Both the position numbers and the translations under genes were made by a program. The notes under the pieces are model-generated. The model made no database searches. It saw only the letters and a list, made by a program, of their open reading frames with translations, and was not told the DNA's origin. This document shows positions 11,187 through 26,100 of a stretch of DNA of 64,000 nt, one piece after another. The stretch is taken from assembly GCA_947179485.1 (NCBI GenBank), contig OX359245.1, forward strand, positions 26,213,067-26,277,066, read 5' to 3'. Every line of letters begins with the position of its first letter. Within the stretch, counting starts at the first letter, position 1. This stretch comes from Allacma fusca (Eukaryota > Arthropoda > Collembola > Symphypleona > Sminthuridae).

Positions 11187-14100
11187 TAAACTTTCGGAGT
11201 TGCTTTCGGTTTCGGAACGCGGGGGTCTCGATTTAAGATGGACTTCTTCCGTCGGGGTGGGACTTGAAGAAATTCTGTTTTATTTTTATTACTGTTTGAG
11301 CAAGAGTCCTCCAGAAGATCCTTCTTCCAAGAGGAGCCCCGTTTATTTTCTGATTCTTCTAGGGACTTATTGTGAGATATCTCTCTTGTTGGCGTGGCTG
11401 TTCTTTGCTTCAACCGATTCTCAAAAAATGACGGCTGCGGAGTGTCAGTTGAAGGGGTGCTAGGGAAATCAAAGTCATCCTCACAACATTCAAAAGTATC
11501 GTAGAACTCCTCTCCGAATTTCTGTTGCAAGAGCTTGAAGATTTTTGAGGGGAAATTCGCTCCTTTCTTCTTGGCTGACGATATCCCGTTAATAATGTCA
11601 ACGAGGAGTTGATCTCGACTTACTGGGGAACTGGGTGACAATACTCCGGAGGATGAGGAGGTACTATCTACGGACGTACTAGAGGTAAGGTTACCTTTCA
11701 TTTTGTCAGGGAGGAACCGGTCTTTCTGATCCGATATAGCTTTCCGGTTGAACCTCTTATTTTCTTGATCATTCTTCTTCTCAATGGCGGCCTCAACTTG
11801 TTCTAAATTCTCGAAATCTATGCTTTCTTCTAGGATGACATCTACCTCATCATCTCCATCTTTGTGACACTCATCCTGGAGAAGCTGAAAGAGTCGGGAG
11901 TGGGTTTTAGCTCGTTGATAACGCAAACTTTTTTTTTCTAAGGAGAAATTCCGAAGGGTGACATTGGATGTGTCAACCTTCTCGTAGGCTTTTATCTCCG
12001 CGGCAGTTTCGATTAGGGATTGCGTTTTGAGAGCACGAGCTGCCCGATTGATGGCGTCATCGGTTTTGTTCCGGGTGACAACTTCCGTTTCGACATCGTT
12101 GTCCGTATCCACGTCGGATATTTGGCGGCTGATGTCAGTCATGACTCCAGAGTCATCTTCACTCCCAAGACTCAGACTCTCTTGAAGGAATCGCTCAATT
12201 CTCCATAACAAGTCCTCAGCACGGGCCATTTTTTGGAGATCTACGGATTCTGTTTTTGAGTCTGTTTTCTTCGCGTCCGGTTGGGTCACGGCTTGATTCA
12301 GTTCAAAGTTGAGAGAGCTAGGTCGTACTCGGAAATTCTCGCGGGTTTCCTTAATCTCAATGTTTCGTTCGTTGATTTCTTTCTTTGTGAGCGATGTGGT
12401 TCTCTTTAGTTCGATTTTATCCTCTTGTTTCGTTTCGCAGTCAGTAGACTCATCCGAGTTTTCTTCCGTGAAAGGGATTTTGCCGATCGAGTGACGGTAG
12501 GATTTGATTTGGTCGTTGGTGACGTGGTTGTTGCGGACTGTACTCGAGAAATCGCAGTCATCTAACTTCCGGTTGCTGAAAATCGTGTCCATTTTACATG
12601 TAGAGGATTTTTCCTTATTACGCATTCGAACCTCTTCAGTTGTCTCGGTAGAGTTTTTGTATTTCGTCTGGTTTTCAGTAATCTTGGTTTCGGTCGAAGA
12701 TTCTTTTGTTGTGACCTTTGTCTTCTCACAGGAGGTTTTAATCTCTTCGGTTGTCTTGGTTTCTTTATCCTCGGATTTGAGAGACTTTAACTCAACTGAG
12801 TTTCTCTCGGACTTGTTTTCTGCTGTGCTTCGTTCTGATCTCGTTTCGGACGTGCATCTTTCAGACAAGGATTCTGATGTACTGCGCTCCGACTTCGTTT
12901 CTGATGTGCGTCTCTCCAATTTTGTTTCTGAAGAATTTCGTTGAGACTTAGTTTCAGATGCAATTTTCTCGGATTTAGTTTCAGATGAGTGATGTTGCTC
13001 TGATGAATCTTTTTCGTTTTTGGTTTCAGTCCTTGGCACAGAGGCTTCCGGAACTTTTGGTTCCTGCTTGACCCCCGCTGTTACATTATGAGAAGTTTTA
13101 GATTCCTCCAAATCGTCCTCATCATGCAAATCCCAACTAAATTGTCTGCTAAATGCTTTAGTTCCGAAGGTTCGACCCCTATCCCAGAAGTTCGACTCTT
13201 CCGCGTTGGTTGTAGCGGGCGCTGAAGAATTTGTTAGAACATCGTCGGAGGTATTGTCATCACTAGTGACAGCTGTGGCCTCGGGCTGCAAAACTTTCCA
13301 GAAGTCATGGTCATGGTGGGATGTTTCCGAAGAATCCTCACTCTTTTGAATCTCTCCCCAGAAGTCTATTTCAGGGTCATTGGGGTTGATTTCAGTTTCA
13401 GGATTTTGCATTTCAAAACTCTCTTCTGGCTCTTGATCTACTTCAAGGTCATCACCGCATTCTGAGTCATCTTCATACTTTTTCGAGGTGGAGCGGGATA
13501 AGGATATAGTGAACGATACAACTGGCTCGTCCTCTACCTCACTTTCTATTATGCAGTTCTCTATAACGGAGAACTCACTTTCTGTTTGAGCCTCATCAAT
13601 GAGTCCAGCTTTTGCATCGTCGCAAGAATACTCCTCGCTCTGGCTAAGTTCCTCAATATCATGATTACCACTTTGGTATGTAAACTTCTCCTTCGGTTCT
13701 TTCGGTTGGGGAACTTCCGTAGCAATCTTTGATTCTTGATCTTCCTTACTACTACCCGCCAGAGCAGCTGGAATATCTCTGAAACTCCTGGTTTTGCTGA
13801 AAGACAGGTTAAGAGGTAGCTGTACAGTTACTGTGGGAAGCAATGGATCGTCATCGTTCTCATCCTCCGCATCACTCGAAGATGTAGAAGCCTCATCGGC
13901 ATGAGACTCTCCCCCAGTGGTGGCACCCCAATCTATATGACCATCGCTCTTGTTTTCAATTACACTCACACTAGAGTTCTCATCATTGGACTCTTCATCC
14001 TCCGACAAGTCTTCGACCGTATCTTGAAATTCATCGTCCTTGTAGTTATATAAATCCTCTTCGTCAAGGATGGGGAACGTCGTTCGGGATCTCTCCGTTA

Positions 14101-17100
14101 ACTCGTCAATAGTGCTTAATCGGGTGGGTGGTCGGGTGGGGTACGCAAATTGGTCTTTCGAGTCTGGGGTCATTTCTTCAGAGGAGTAACATTCCTCGAT
14201 TGTAACACCGGGGTTGAAGGCCGCCTCATCGACTAATGTTGGAGCATCCTCTTCCGATGTGTCAGCCTCTGGCTCTTCAATGAAGCCAACATTCGACCGA
14301 CCACCTTTAGTGTTCTCATCAACTTCGACAATGTCTTCTCGAACAAGTCCGGCTGAAGTATAGGGTCTAAAAATATCCGCATCGGATTCTTCGTAGTATC
14401 CTCTATCCTCACGGCAGTCAAAATAATTATCTTCTCGCTCACTAAATAACTCACTACTACTGGAAGAAAAACTACTGGAGCTAGGGGTCGTAGGGAGAAC
14501 AGTCTCTCGAGTGTGTGAATTTCGTATCACGCTTTGCCCAGGTTCCGGGGTTCTACTACAATAAAGAACATCACTTTTCGTAAGTTCCGATTCAGACTCT
14601 TCATTGCTTTCTAACTTAACAGACTTTTGATTCGCTTCAGTATCACAGACACTCGCGGTCAATTTAAGGGAATCTAGCAAGCTGCTTCCACTAGCGGACC
14701 TTTGATCCACCTCTCGGTGATTTCTTGCACTTTCATTGGCTTTGCTTTCAATTCTTGAATTCTCATTGGTTCTTGTATCATTCCGGAATTTTTCATTGGC
14801 TCGTATTTCAAGACGAGAATTCTGTATTTCAAATCTTGAATTCTCATTGGATTTCAGATCAAATCTTCCATTTTCATTGATTTTGACCTCATACCTACCA
14901 TTCTCATTGGCTTTCACGTCGAAGCGGGGCTTTTGATTGGATGTTAGGTCAGCTTTCGAAATTCCGTTGGATGTTTGATCGGACCTATATTTGGAGTCGG
15001 GCTTAATATCAGATGTCGATTTCTCACTAGAGGACAGGCCATTTGCCAATTTCTCATTGCTGGTGAGGCTAAAGGCTGATTTTTCAGAGGTGTTCGCGTC
15101 AACTAGGGAGGTCTCGTTGGTTTGAAGTTCGGCAAATGAATTCAGATAAGATTTGACATCAAATTTGGAAAAGTCGTTGAATTTCTTGTTGTACTTGTGA
15201 CTCTCGTCAGGTTTTGGATCCAAAAGTGTGTTGTGGTGAGGCTTTGTGGCAGTTCCCACACTCTCCCCTGGCTTTGCATCGAACTTCGGCTTTTCAGTAG
15301 ACTTCAATTCGCTCTTCGTTGAATTCTGATTTGTAGTCCGATCCGTGTAGGAGTGTCCATTGGATTTAGACATTTCCCTAGATCTGATTTCTTGGAGCAT
15401 CCTCTGGCGGGCTTCCATTTCCGCGGTCTCCGTCTGACAATTCCGGGTATTTTGATATGATTTGAATTCTTTATTTACTAGATCAGGCTTCCGAGAATTC
15501 TCCATATATTTTGTCTCATTCTGAGACTGCTGTTGAGTTATATCATTGTTTGCTTTTAGTAATTCATCCCTATATTGAAACTGAGGAGCATTCGCTGGAC
15601 TTGAAGGATCTGGAGACCTATTCACGATAATCCTCGGAACACTTCCTTGTCTTTCATCATGGCCTGAATAACTGCCATTATTTTCTTCCGCCCCGAACTT
15701 GTAGTTACTGATATTCCGCGCCACGCTTTGAAGTGTCTCTTCCGTATCTTCGGACTGAGAGTAGTAATTCTTCTCACTCTGTTCCGAATCAGACTTGTAG
15801 TTCTGGGAGGACTCCGTGGCCGAGTTAGGGTTGGGGGTGGCACTCCGGCTGCTGCTGTAGTCGTAGCCGTTCCAGCCCATGGGGTACCCATAGTTGTAGT
15901 ACCACCAGTAGTACCATTGCATGTACGCATACGGGTCATAGGGGTCAAAGTTCTCTGGCCAGGGGGAGTAACTCCGTGGGTTGGGTCCAGCGGGGGGGTT
16001 GTAGTCTTCTGTCTCACTCTCACTCCCAGGGTATGATGATTGGTGATTGTTGTAGTAATTATTATTATTATTTACATTATTATAGTTACTAGTGCAATTA
16101 CAACTACAAGTACAGTTGGGAGGGCGAGGGGTGGGGCTGGGGGACACGGTACGACTCCGAACGAAATTTGTTTTGGGGTTGGAGGAACTCCCATTCACAC
16201 TGGAAGACGTGGGGGTAGGGGTGGAGGACAGGGAACGACAGGGGGGTCGTGGGGGGCGAGAGGCTAATTTTTTCTTTAATCTCATTCGATTCGACTGATC
16301 AGCTCCCGCCTCTGACCCGATCGTGTCTACAAGTAACACCACACAATGACATGAACATTTCCAGTCTTCCTCAACTTTTGCACGTAAAAGTAAAATTCAT
16401 TACTTCAAAATCTTTGAAACACATGGGGGAACCAAAATTTCCAAACAAAACGCATATAATAAGTCATTACAGTATTGGGGGAAAAAAAAAGTTAAATATA
16501 GTAAGGAACATAACATTTTTTCAAATTGTCCAACTGAACACAAAGAAAAACACCAAAATTTAGTTTTTGCAAATCTCATATTGAATAGATACAAACAATG
16601 TAAAATGTCTTTTACTACGGGAATTTTAACGGACTGAAGTTAAAGACACCAAAATGTTGGCAAGGTGTGTAGCCTGGTATATGACATTATTATTGTCAAT
16701 ACTAAAGATACGGAAATAGCACAAATGATAAATGGTTCGTCACGACTGAAAGGATACTCACCCGAGGGCTCATCATTGAGAGGTGTCCTGAGCAATTTCA
16801 TATTTCGGATACTTCCAGAAAGGTAATCCTGATCAGCATCCGCCGAGTCCTGTCCAAACGTTTCTGGTAATGGAGATCTTCGCACTCCTTGCTGCTGACT
16901 CGCCATTCTCTGAAAGTTGGTTACACCGACGCCACTGCCCGTTTGATATGGATAACCTTTCATATATCACAATTTTTATTACTTTCATATCCATAATCTT
17001 GTAAAACAAAGATATTTATCGTCCGTATTAAAATTTATTCTAATTTACAGAGCTGGCGTTTCAAATGTATTGCAAGTGTACATTGATAAATGTAATTATA

Positions 17101-20100
17101 TGATGATACATAATTAATTATTACAAAACAGAAAAAATCCAGAAAGATTTCTGAAGAAGATCACAGGAGGAAAAACTTACTTGAATAATTATAATCCTGA
17201 GCACCTGGTCCCGGGCTAGACGGCAAATTCGGTGGGTAACTCTGACGAAAGGCTCTGGGCGTCGGACTTTTAGCGCCCAAAGTTCGGCTCTCTATCGGTG
17301 CAAATGATGTTCCTTCATCAACTGGAAAGGAATTGATTTCACATTACACTTTCGACGGAGTTTATATTTAAAAACTAATATCTCCTATGCTCCCCGACCT
17401 AAGGAGTCGATAAATCCTCAATAGCTATTCCTGGAAACGTCTATAATGATATAGCACATGTTCCGTTAAAATATACACCATCCCTGGCACCCAATAACTG
17501 TAGACTTTGCCCCTATAATAATTCCTCCCCTTATTTATTATTATCACTGGAAATTGACGAATATTTATCTGTGAGAGTCAGTCCATGAAGTATCTATATC
17601 GACTGTGTTTGGTTTCCTCTATGAGGGAAAAAAACAGTCATCTGCCCAGACAATGCCAATCAATTGGACGTCTTTATTTTTGAAGGAGGAAAAAAAAAAG
17701 TGAACAAGTTATAAATATAGCTTATAGGATATGTCTCTGAAGGGAAAAGCAATTATTGCACAAGTCTTTTGCCTCATCTCCTCCCTCCCAACACTGAGAC
17801 TGTGAGAGGATCGGATTAACGAACACAGAAGCTCACATCATGGCACACCACGAACAATTAAGTACGGATGAAGGACCGAGAAGTGCAAGAAATCCTGCCA
17901 AATATTGTGGATCCCAGGAACGGAAGAGCAGAACATTATGCAGTTGGGGTATCTATCTACATATCCACTCATCCCATATGTACTCCCTACTGGCAAGACA
18001 AGTATGAGGAGGTTGAAACATTCTACATTATTTCCATCTCATAAGGAACCATATGAGTGAGATATGGTCGGAGAAAAGTCCCTCATCGAAGACTCACCCG
18101 TCTCTCCGACAAAACTCTGCCAAAGTATAATATGGGCATAGGGGGATAATTTTTAATTTAATTAGCAAATTTTCTATGTACACTTCCTCTTCCTCATAAT
18201 TTACAACATGTCAGTCGTCGTATGTACACTGGAGGAAGGATCCCACATATGGTTACCACCAACCAACCTCACCATTGTTGTCACATCTGGAACCACTCTC
18301 CGTCCCTAATAACAATGTTTCTGATTTGATTGTCTCTCTTCCTAGTCTCTTCTTCCTCCATGGCTTCACATCTAGCCTCTGCCAAGATGCAAAAACCAGC
18401 GTATATGCTCAAGTATTATTGAAAGGAGAGAGAGGAATATTTCCTGCTAATTGTAACACCGAAAATTTAACATTCTTCAACTAACGGCTTTCATAAAAAA
18501 AAAAATAAAACAAAAAATATCTCAATGTTATTCCTTACAAGAAAATCTGAAGATCTCAAAATTTTATTGTTTGCAAATAAAGCATCAATATATTTTGGGG
18601 CTAATCTCACCGGTCCTGTAAAAATTTGTTTTTTTTTGCTCCTTAGCCGAGGAAAGGATGCTTGGCATTTTAAAGAAGCAAAAGTGAACATGCATTAAAG
18701 CGTTCTTAAAATTATTGAACTTGTTCAGTTCACCTCAGAGTTAGTAATTCGAAAAATGCCAAGTTTTTTTTTTTTTGTTATGCCAGAGAGTACTTTGTTG
18801 TAGGAAGTCTCCAATTTTACTCCTTAGCCGGTCTTTATAGAACTTTGGAGGATTCCAAGCAATGTACGAGAATGTAGATAGTTTCGGAGTAGGAAATGGT
18901 GCATTTACAGAGCAGGGGCATTACACACGACATGGTAGTATTAGAGCTGTAAACTTCATGTCCCACGTTGTCAGACACTGGAGGAATTACTCCCTTATCA
19001 CAAATTGAGTGGCAGGTTTTTCCCCCAAAAGAACATAAGGAAAGATCCGCGTGAAATTTATGTCCGTTTGCAAGTCATTAGGACACACATGAGAATGTTT
19101 AGTAGAGTCCCAAGCACTTGTTTCCCATTCCATCTCAGCTCTCCTCTCAAATCTCCGTCTAGCCCTTTACTCATCACACTCTGTACACAGGACATATACT
19201 ACATAGACCTGTAGCTTCCCTTATATTTTCTTATCTTTTTTTTTGTCATATTTCTCGGCTCTCACTTTCTCATTTCCCTTTCTATCTCGTTCATTGTCAC
19301 CTCACGGAAAAGTGCAACTCGGAAAGAGCCACTTGCTCCCCCGTGCACTTCTCAGACGGTGGAATTACTATCACAATAATAAGGTGCATTGCACCGTGCG
19401 TACACGTTTATTCTCTATTACTTGCGTTTCAAGTCAGGCTTCTGAACTTTCGTCACAGTTTTTTAACACATGCTTCCCTCATATACCTATACAAAAAAAA
19501 CTGAGGTCAAAATCATGCTCATTTTCCATTCTGCTACATAAGTACTGCTCAGCATCTGAGTAACTTGTGCCGTAGTATCTAGGAACGCCGGTACAGATTT
19601 TATTATAGGGAACAAAAGTGGTCGTGGGAAATCATTCCCAAGTCAGACACAAGTAGGGAGTCAGGACTCAGTACATTTTGAGGCTAAAAAGCAGAAAGGA
19701 TCATCCGGAGAGGGGTTGAATGACAAAATCAAAATATAGTTTGTAAGAGATATTTCGATTTATATCCGATTTCATATTATAATAAATTAAATAAAAGGGA
19801 CAATTTCATTTTTATCAAAATATTCCAGAGCTTTGCTCCGTTACATTTTTTTTTTGCAGGAATTAATTTTTTATTTAAAAAACCCCGGAGATAATTTTGT
19901 TCCTCTCTTTCTGTTAAATGAAATTCACCTGGACACACGTTGGCTTCTTTATACCCGAGGACCCCGAGACTTTGTACCCGAGAGGTAATAAAAAATATTT
20001 TAGGAGGTAATTAATAATTGTTTGAAAAATGCTAACTCACCATCATTCGTGATCTGTTGAATCACTTTGAACGATTTGGACTGTGAGGGCACATAATTGT

Positions 20101-23100
20101 AGAAACTGTCTTCTCTCGGCAATCTGTGGAGTCACAATGTCAATAATTAATCCATCGGGGAAGGATACTTTTGCCCGAACGTACTTATTACTTATATATA
20201 ATATTCACTGAAAATAATGTGTAGCTTTCTTTGAATAATTATTTGAACAAATATTGTTTTTTTTAGGTGTTAAACACATTCGAATGTTTACATGTGAACA
20301 ATCTCGGGTTTGACTGCCTATGATCAATAGTTTTAGTACTGTATTGTGTCTATACAGTTATAGCTGTCGGGCATGTATGTATGTATTGTATTTGGTGGTC
20401 CCAGTTGGGGTAATTACGTCTCACAAAAACAATGGAAGTTAATAGAGAGGTTTTGAAGGAACTCAATTGATATGTTGTGCCTTATTGTGTTTTGTCAGGA
20501 GGTGTGTTATTATTGTGGTGTGATTGTATGAATTGATGGAAGGTTGTGTAAGTAATAAAATGTCGGGTGTGTGAGTAAGTTACCTTTGAACTCCCACATT
20601 TGCTTCTTGTTTACTGAAACTGTCGGGACTGCCGGCCGGAGTCGGGAGGAGAGGGTTAGTAATGGGACTGAAGCCGGCGGATGATGAGCGTCCGGGTGGA
20701 GCTGCGCCTGAGGCGGATGAGTTGTTATGAGCCAAATTATGGAGCAGCTCACCCGGTTCCCTAGGACCTGTCCCACTCAGACCGATTCCCCATGGGGTGA
20801 CATTGACATTTTGACCTCCCACGTTACCACTCGCAGGGAGTGGAGACTGTGACGGCGGCTGCTGTTGAGGCTGCAAGGGCTGTATCCGGTTGTATGAGTT
20901 CATCCAAGGCGTGGGCGCTTTCGTCAATTGAGCTGATGCTGGGAGAGATGTAGTCAAAGACGACTCAGACATTGGGGAACAAGTTGCATGAGTATGCTCG
21001 TATGCTTGTTGAAGTGAGTTGGGACTCACACTGCTTGTCGGAGGTCGGTCGCTGAAAATACTCTGTCTCATTTGATGTTCATTCGGTGGGATATAAATGG
21101 ATCCGAGATTTTGGCCGGGAGCCGGAGTAGTAGCTTTTGTCTGTGTGGGTCGTAGCCCTAGTCCTGTTGGGCCTCTTGGGTGAAGCTCTGGTGTCAAAGG
21201 AGATGGAGAACGACGAGATGTCTCAGTGCCAATGTTGCCAGTCGAGAGTTGTTGTTGTGACTGCATGTATGTAGTTCCGGGATGAGGATAGGATGCACTT
21301 TGGCGGCTGTTCACATCGGATGAGCCTGACGACAAGGAGTTGTAAGTATTGGTCGAAGCGGACGTCGATGGTGACTGACCTCGCTGAACTCTTTGTTGTT
21401 GTTGTTGTTGTTGTTGTAATCCTCTCATTTGTTGGATCATACCCGCCTGCTGCCTCTCTTGATTCTCCGAAGGTGAGCGCATAAATTCGGGCTTTTCCTT
21501 TGGCACGGACTTATTCCTGAAATTAAAGGCTCCTTGAGGTAGTACAGGGATGGCCATTGCAGAGTTCATGGCGGCAAGAGCTGCCGGGGGGAGGTATATC
21601 GGTGGGGTGGAGGGATTGCCTGAGGGGGATGAAGGGACGGAGGTCACTCCTTCGGCTTGAGCATTCATTAGAAGACGCCGGGCCATCCGGGGATTACGGA
21701 TCTCGGAGAGATCTATCTTCCCCGGGGTGTACGTAAATGGCTTCTTGTCCTTCATCATCGCTCCTGCTAATGCCAAAGGTGGACCTTTACTTTCGCGCGG
21801 GCCGATCTGTAACATTACACACACTCACAATAATGTCAAATGTGACACTACAATAACTAATTCCACGGGAAATTTCCCCCTTCCCTACAATGGCATCCCC
21901 AAGAGAGTCAAAAAACTCTTCCGTCAAAAATAATTATCCCAAATTATGAAATGACAGTAAAAATATATCTTCCCATGAAATAAAATCTCATTACAGGACT
22001 ACCTCTTTAGGTAAAGGTTTACTATTATTACCCCCTCAAATCCATATGTGTTAATTTAATTGGGTGTTATAAATGTAGAGCAGAGATACTGTAGCAGGCG
22101 TCCCATACAAACCCTACAGCTCCTGATCCTTTGCTGTATTTCATAGCGGAGGGTAAAATTACTTAAAATTAGTTATATGGTCACGCTTGGCGCTATAAAG
22201 CCCAACTGCTAATTATTACCTCAGTAGAGAGTCTCGTGGGTGGAATAGCTCCAGCTGGTGTCATTGGTGGTGGAGGTGGCGGTGAGGCTGCCACACCTAC
22301 GAGAAACCAGTAAATTACTATATACAAATATCCATAGATACATACATACATGTAGGGAAAGCATTTAGCTATTCCCCTCAGCTCAGCTCCATACTCCATA
22401 CTCCATAGCCTTTTCTCTATAATAATTACCAGGCCATATAGGCTCACACGAGAAGGAATAACCCTCATAATTTACCAGTTCTTCTACAATTTACGGATTC
22501 AGATTTTATTTTTTTCTTTCAAATAATTCTGAGTCAGAGAAACAGCTCTGAGAGCAGATGCATACAGACTGTGTGTACATAATTATACACATTGCACTCG
22601 GGCCCTGACATGTAGAGTTAAATGATGGGGCGATGACAAACCTGGTGCTGCTGGTGCTGGCGGAACAGACGTCGGTGGTGCAAGTGCTGAAGGATTTGTG
22701 CCACCGCCTCCACTAGTACTCCCTTGCCGTCTGAGTAGGAAAAAATATCAAATATTATTTAGTTTGTTTTTCAAAAATGCAAAAATAAGGACGGAGTCAT
22801 TTTTTATGATAATTACACGCATCCTCTGCATGAACTGCCACTTCGGGACTCCCTCCTTGTCCCTGGTTTTTGAGACTACTACGTGTAGGGTTGAGCACTA
22901 TACTACTTACCCGTACCCATCACAAACATTTGCGTGTGTCTCATTGTCAGTCATATGTATCTACATGAAGTCATTTTGGGCAGGTTCGGCTCTTCGGAAA
23001 TCCCATTTTAAGTCTATGACCTAATCGCTTAAAAATAGAGCTTGGTCATGGGATTTTCATCCGAGAGGAAGACCTTGCCAATAATTCCGCTATATAGTGT

Positions 23101-26100
23101 CCCTTTCCCTCCTCAAGAGTCAAATCTCTACTGATTGTTATATAATTGTTGGTCAATGACTTTTGTCTCTTGAGAGAACCCCTTCCACACTTTTTCAAAA
23201 CATACTCCACACACATGGCTATCTCCCCTGACTCCGTACGCACAGACAATACATAATTAGTACAGTGGGACCTACAACCAGCCCGACAGTCACTACAAGG
23301 AACCTACTACACACATGCATGTACATATGGTATCATCTCTGGCAGCCACCTGCTCTTCCGTACACTTTTTAACAACATCTACTAAAACAAAAACTGAAAC
23401 ATTGTATATTTTTCCTATATCTCAACTATAGAGGACCATGTTTTCTCTCACTACCAGTAGTCTCTCCTCATTTGAGCTGTCAGCAATCCAAAAAATGGTA
23501 AACTTGTACTAAAAGATAAAGATTATTGGCAAACTCCCTCCTCTCTCTCTCTCTCGTTTCCTTCAGTGCATCCGTTGCAGTCAGCTACATACAGTCATGA
23601 CATAAAAAGTGAACCGAGAAAAAAAATCTAAACGGGAAAAAATATATTACGATCAGGAGAGGAAAAAAAACTCCTTTCAAGTTCAATGTAAGAGCAGTAC
23701 AGTAGTATAAATGTAAATATAGAAGCAGGAACCAAAAAAAATCTTCAATTCAAGTAACAGCACTCCTCAAGTTGGAGTCTTAAATAAAGTCTTAGTTTCA
23801 TTAAATAAAATACACGGATTTAGTTTTCTTTTTATTAACTTTTCCCTTTATTATTTCAAGTTCTGTCAGCAACTCCTTCCTGACTGATTCGGAGTGCTTA
23901 AACATGTTTCCCTGTTTTGATTAACATTTCCTGTCTTCAAACCTTCAAAATATTGAAGGATCCCTTTCGGCAAGTCTACAATCTCCCAGCACTTGTTGTA
24001 AAAAAATATGTGTTCACAATTGGACAAGGAGTCAGTCTTACATTACGTGCATACATACGTTCATACAGGATCGAGCTAATTTGGAAGTATTGTCATCAGC
24101 TGGGGGGGGGGGAAGATTTAGAGCTTTTGTGAAAAATAAATAAATAGCAAGTGTTAAAAGTCCGGAAATGGGTCACAAACTCGGGAATTGCAAGGAAGTT
24201 GCATTTGTGAGCCCCGTAGCAGGATTTAGAAAAGGGGAAACTAGGCCGTGCATTTTAAACAAACATGCACACTACATGCTATCTATTATGTATGTAATCC
24301 CCATGTGTCCTTAGGGCTGGACGGTGGTTCTTCTGCCAAGAAGAAGACAGACAATGTAACTAGAGCTAAATCTGGCTTCAATTTGTATGTTCCACAATAA
24401 TAATTATTATTGTTCTTTAAATGTGTGAGTCCATTGCAATTTTGCAAGTGTGGGTAAGAGATGGGAACAGCTTTTTCTTGTTCTCAAGTTGTTTTTTTAT
24501 AGGATGGCTCCCCTTTTAAAAAAAAAATGATAACCATCTCTTTTTATTTGAGTGTGTTTTGACTCCATGTAAATACATATCTACTCATCACAAATGATGC
24601 ACAATGGTGGTTTTAGTACCAGGGTTAATTCTTTTTTTGTTAATAACACATCCACTCCTCCTTGGGATGGATGGTAGGATGGACTGGAGCCAGTTTTTAA
24701 TTGGAATACACACACCACTACATGCTCTCTCTATGTAGCATTTGGCTCTTTGAAAAACTCGGATTTTTCCAGATACATATTATTTACAGAGAAGGGATGA
24801 GATACATAGATAAGGATTTTTTTTTTCAACTGACTCTCTTGAACAGTACACAGCCTTGAAACTGAATGGAAATGACTTTTGATTATAATTCTCAGTTTTT
24901 TTCTCTCCCAGTTAATATCAGCATGGTGCAGACTTACATTCTACATATGTTGGATTAAAACATATTCGAACTATATCTATAATTACATGTAAGCCATATA
25001 GCAGAGTGTAATGGCTACAGAGATTAATTATAAATCCTTATAGATGCTCAATTGTCTCCAGAAATCTAAGGAGACACAGGATGCATCTTGGATTCCAACA
25101 CACTTTAATTGCTCCATATTTTTCAAGAGACTGCTCCACTACAGACGAATAATTGGGAAATGGAGATATAAAAACTGGGGGATTTTTTTTTTTTAAATTT
25201 TATTTTAAATCATTTAAATACTTTTATATCTGAAGCATGTGCGCTGGTACTTGACTGTCAAGTCGCCAAGAACAAGAAGATCTATGGGTTGAGCTGAGCT
25301 CTTGAGGTTTTTTTTGGGGGGAGACATGTCACTCTATAGTCGGGATTAAAGCCCGTGCTCTCTCTATCTCTTTCATGCACGCGGACTCCGAGTGATCTTC
25401 ATCCCTATGCATTTGAATGATCCTGCAGATAATCAATCTGTATATGTGTGTCTATGGAAGGAGATTTGTCATGTTTTTAAAGGGGATTTAAACCTTGTAT
25501 ATTTTCTTAGATTTGAGAAAGGTTCAAATTTGTTTTCTAAAATCTCTAGATCTCTAAATGACTCTAAGGGTTTAATTTCTTATTTTAGATTTGTAAGATT
25601 TTTTTTTTAGAGGATGTGTCTCTTTTTTAAGAGATGTAAATAGCTTTTGATTGTGTATAATTGACATGCTAATGCTTAAACATTGGGTATAAAGAGACCT
25701 ATTTGAGAACCTCTGGGACTACCACAACATTTTCTACTTGCACTCTGGGGATTTGGAACGAAACAGGAGCGCAATAATTGCTTTATTTGTATGTGTGTAT
25801 GTGTGTGTGCCTGTGTGTGTTCTTGAAATATAGTTACTGATCCCTAGAGTGATTATCAAAGTTAATTCAGCCCGTCTTGTTTATGCCGAAATTGTTGGCA
25901 GGGAGTACTTATGGCTTTGAGGGCTATAAAGGAAATACATGAGTGCTATAGGTTTACGCATTGTCAGACACAAGCTCTCTAGCCTTTGATTTGACTTCGT
26001 CTCTCCTCAATTAATTCTTTTCAAGGTGAGAGGTTTATGTAAACAGAGAGTCAATTGGATATGGAAAATATGGTTTGAGTAGAATGGAAGGTCTTTTAAG

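Noticed and set aside
15622-16298. Overlapping antisense and alternate-frame ORFs rich in Thr, Val or Gly
   Set aside because: They are shadows of the low-complexity coding region of the giant gene.
16327-16342. N-terminal extension of the 1,718-residue frame starting near 16342
   Set aside because: It begins at a GTG and contains GTTACTTGTAG, a splice acceptor that matches the phase of the upstream exon ending at 16762. The extension is intron.
20510-20776. Minus-strand 88-codon frame overlapping exon 4 of the giant gene
   Set aside because: Wrong frame, and it reads across the exon's GTAACT donor.
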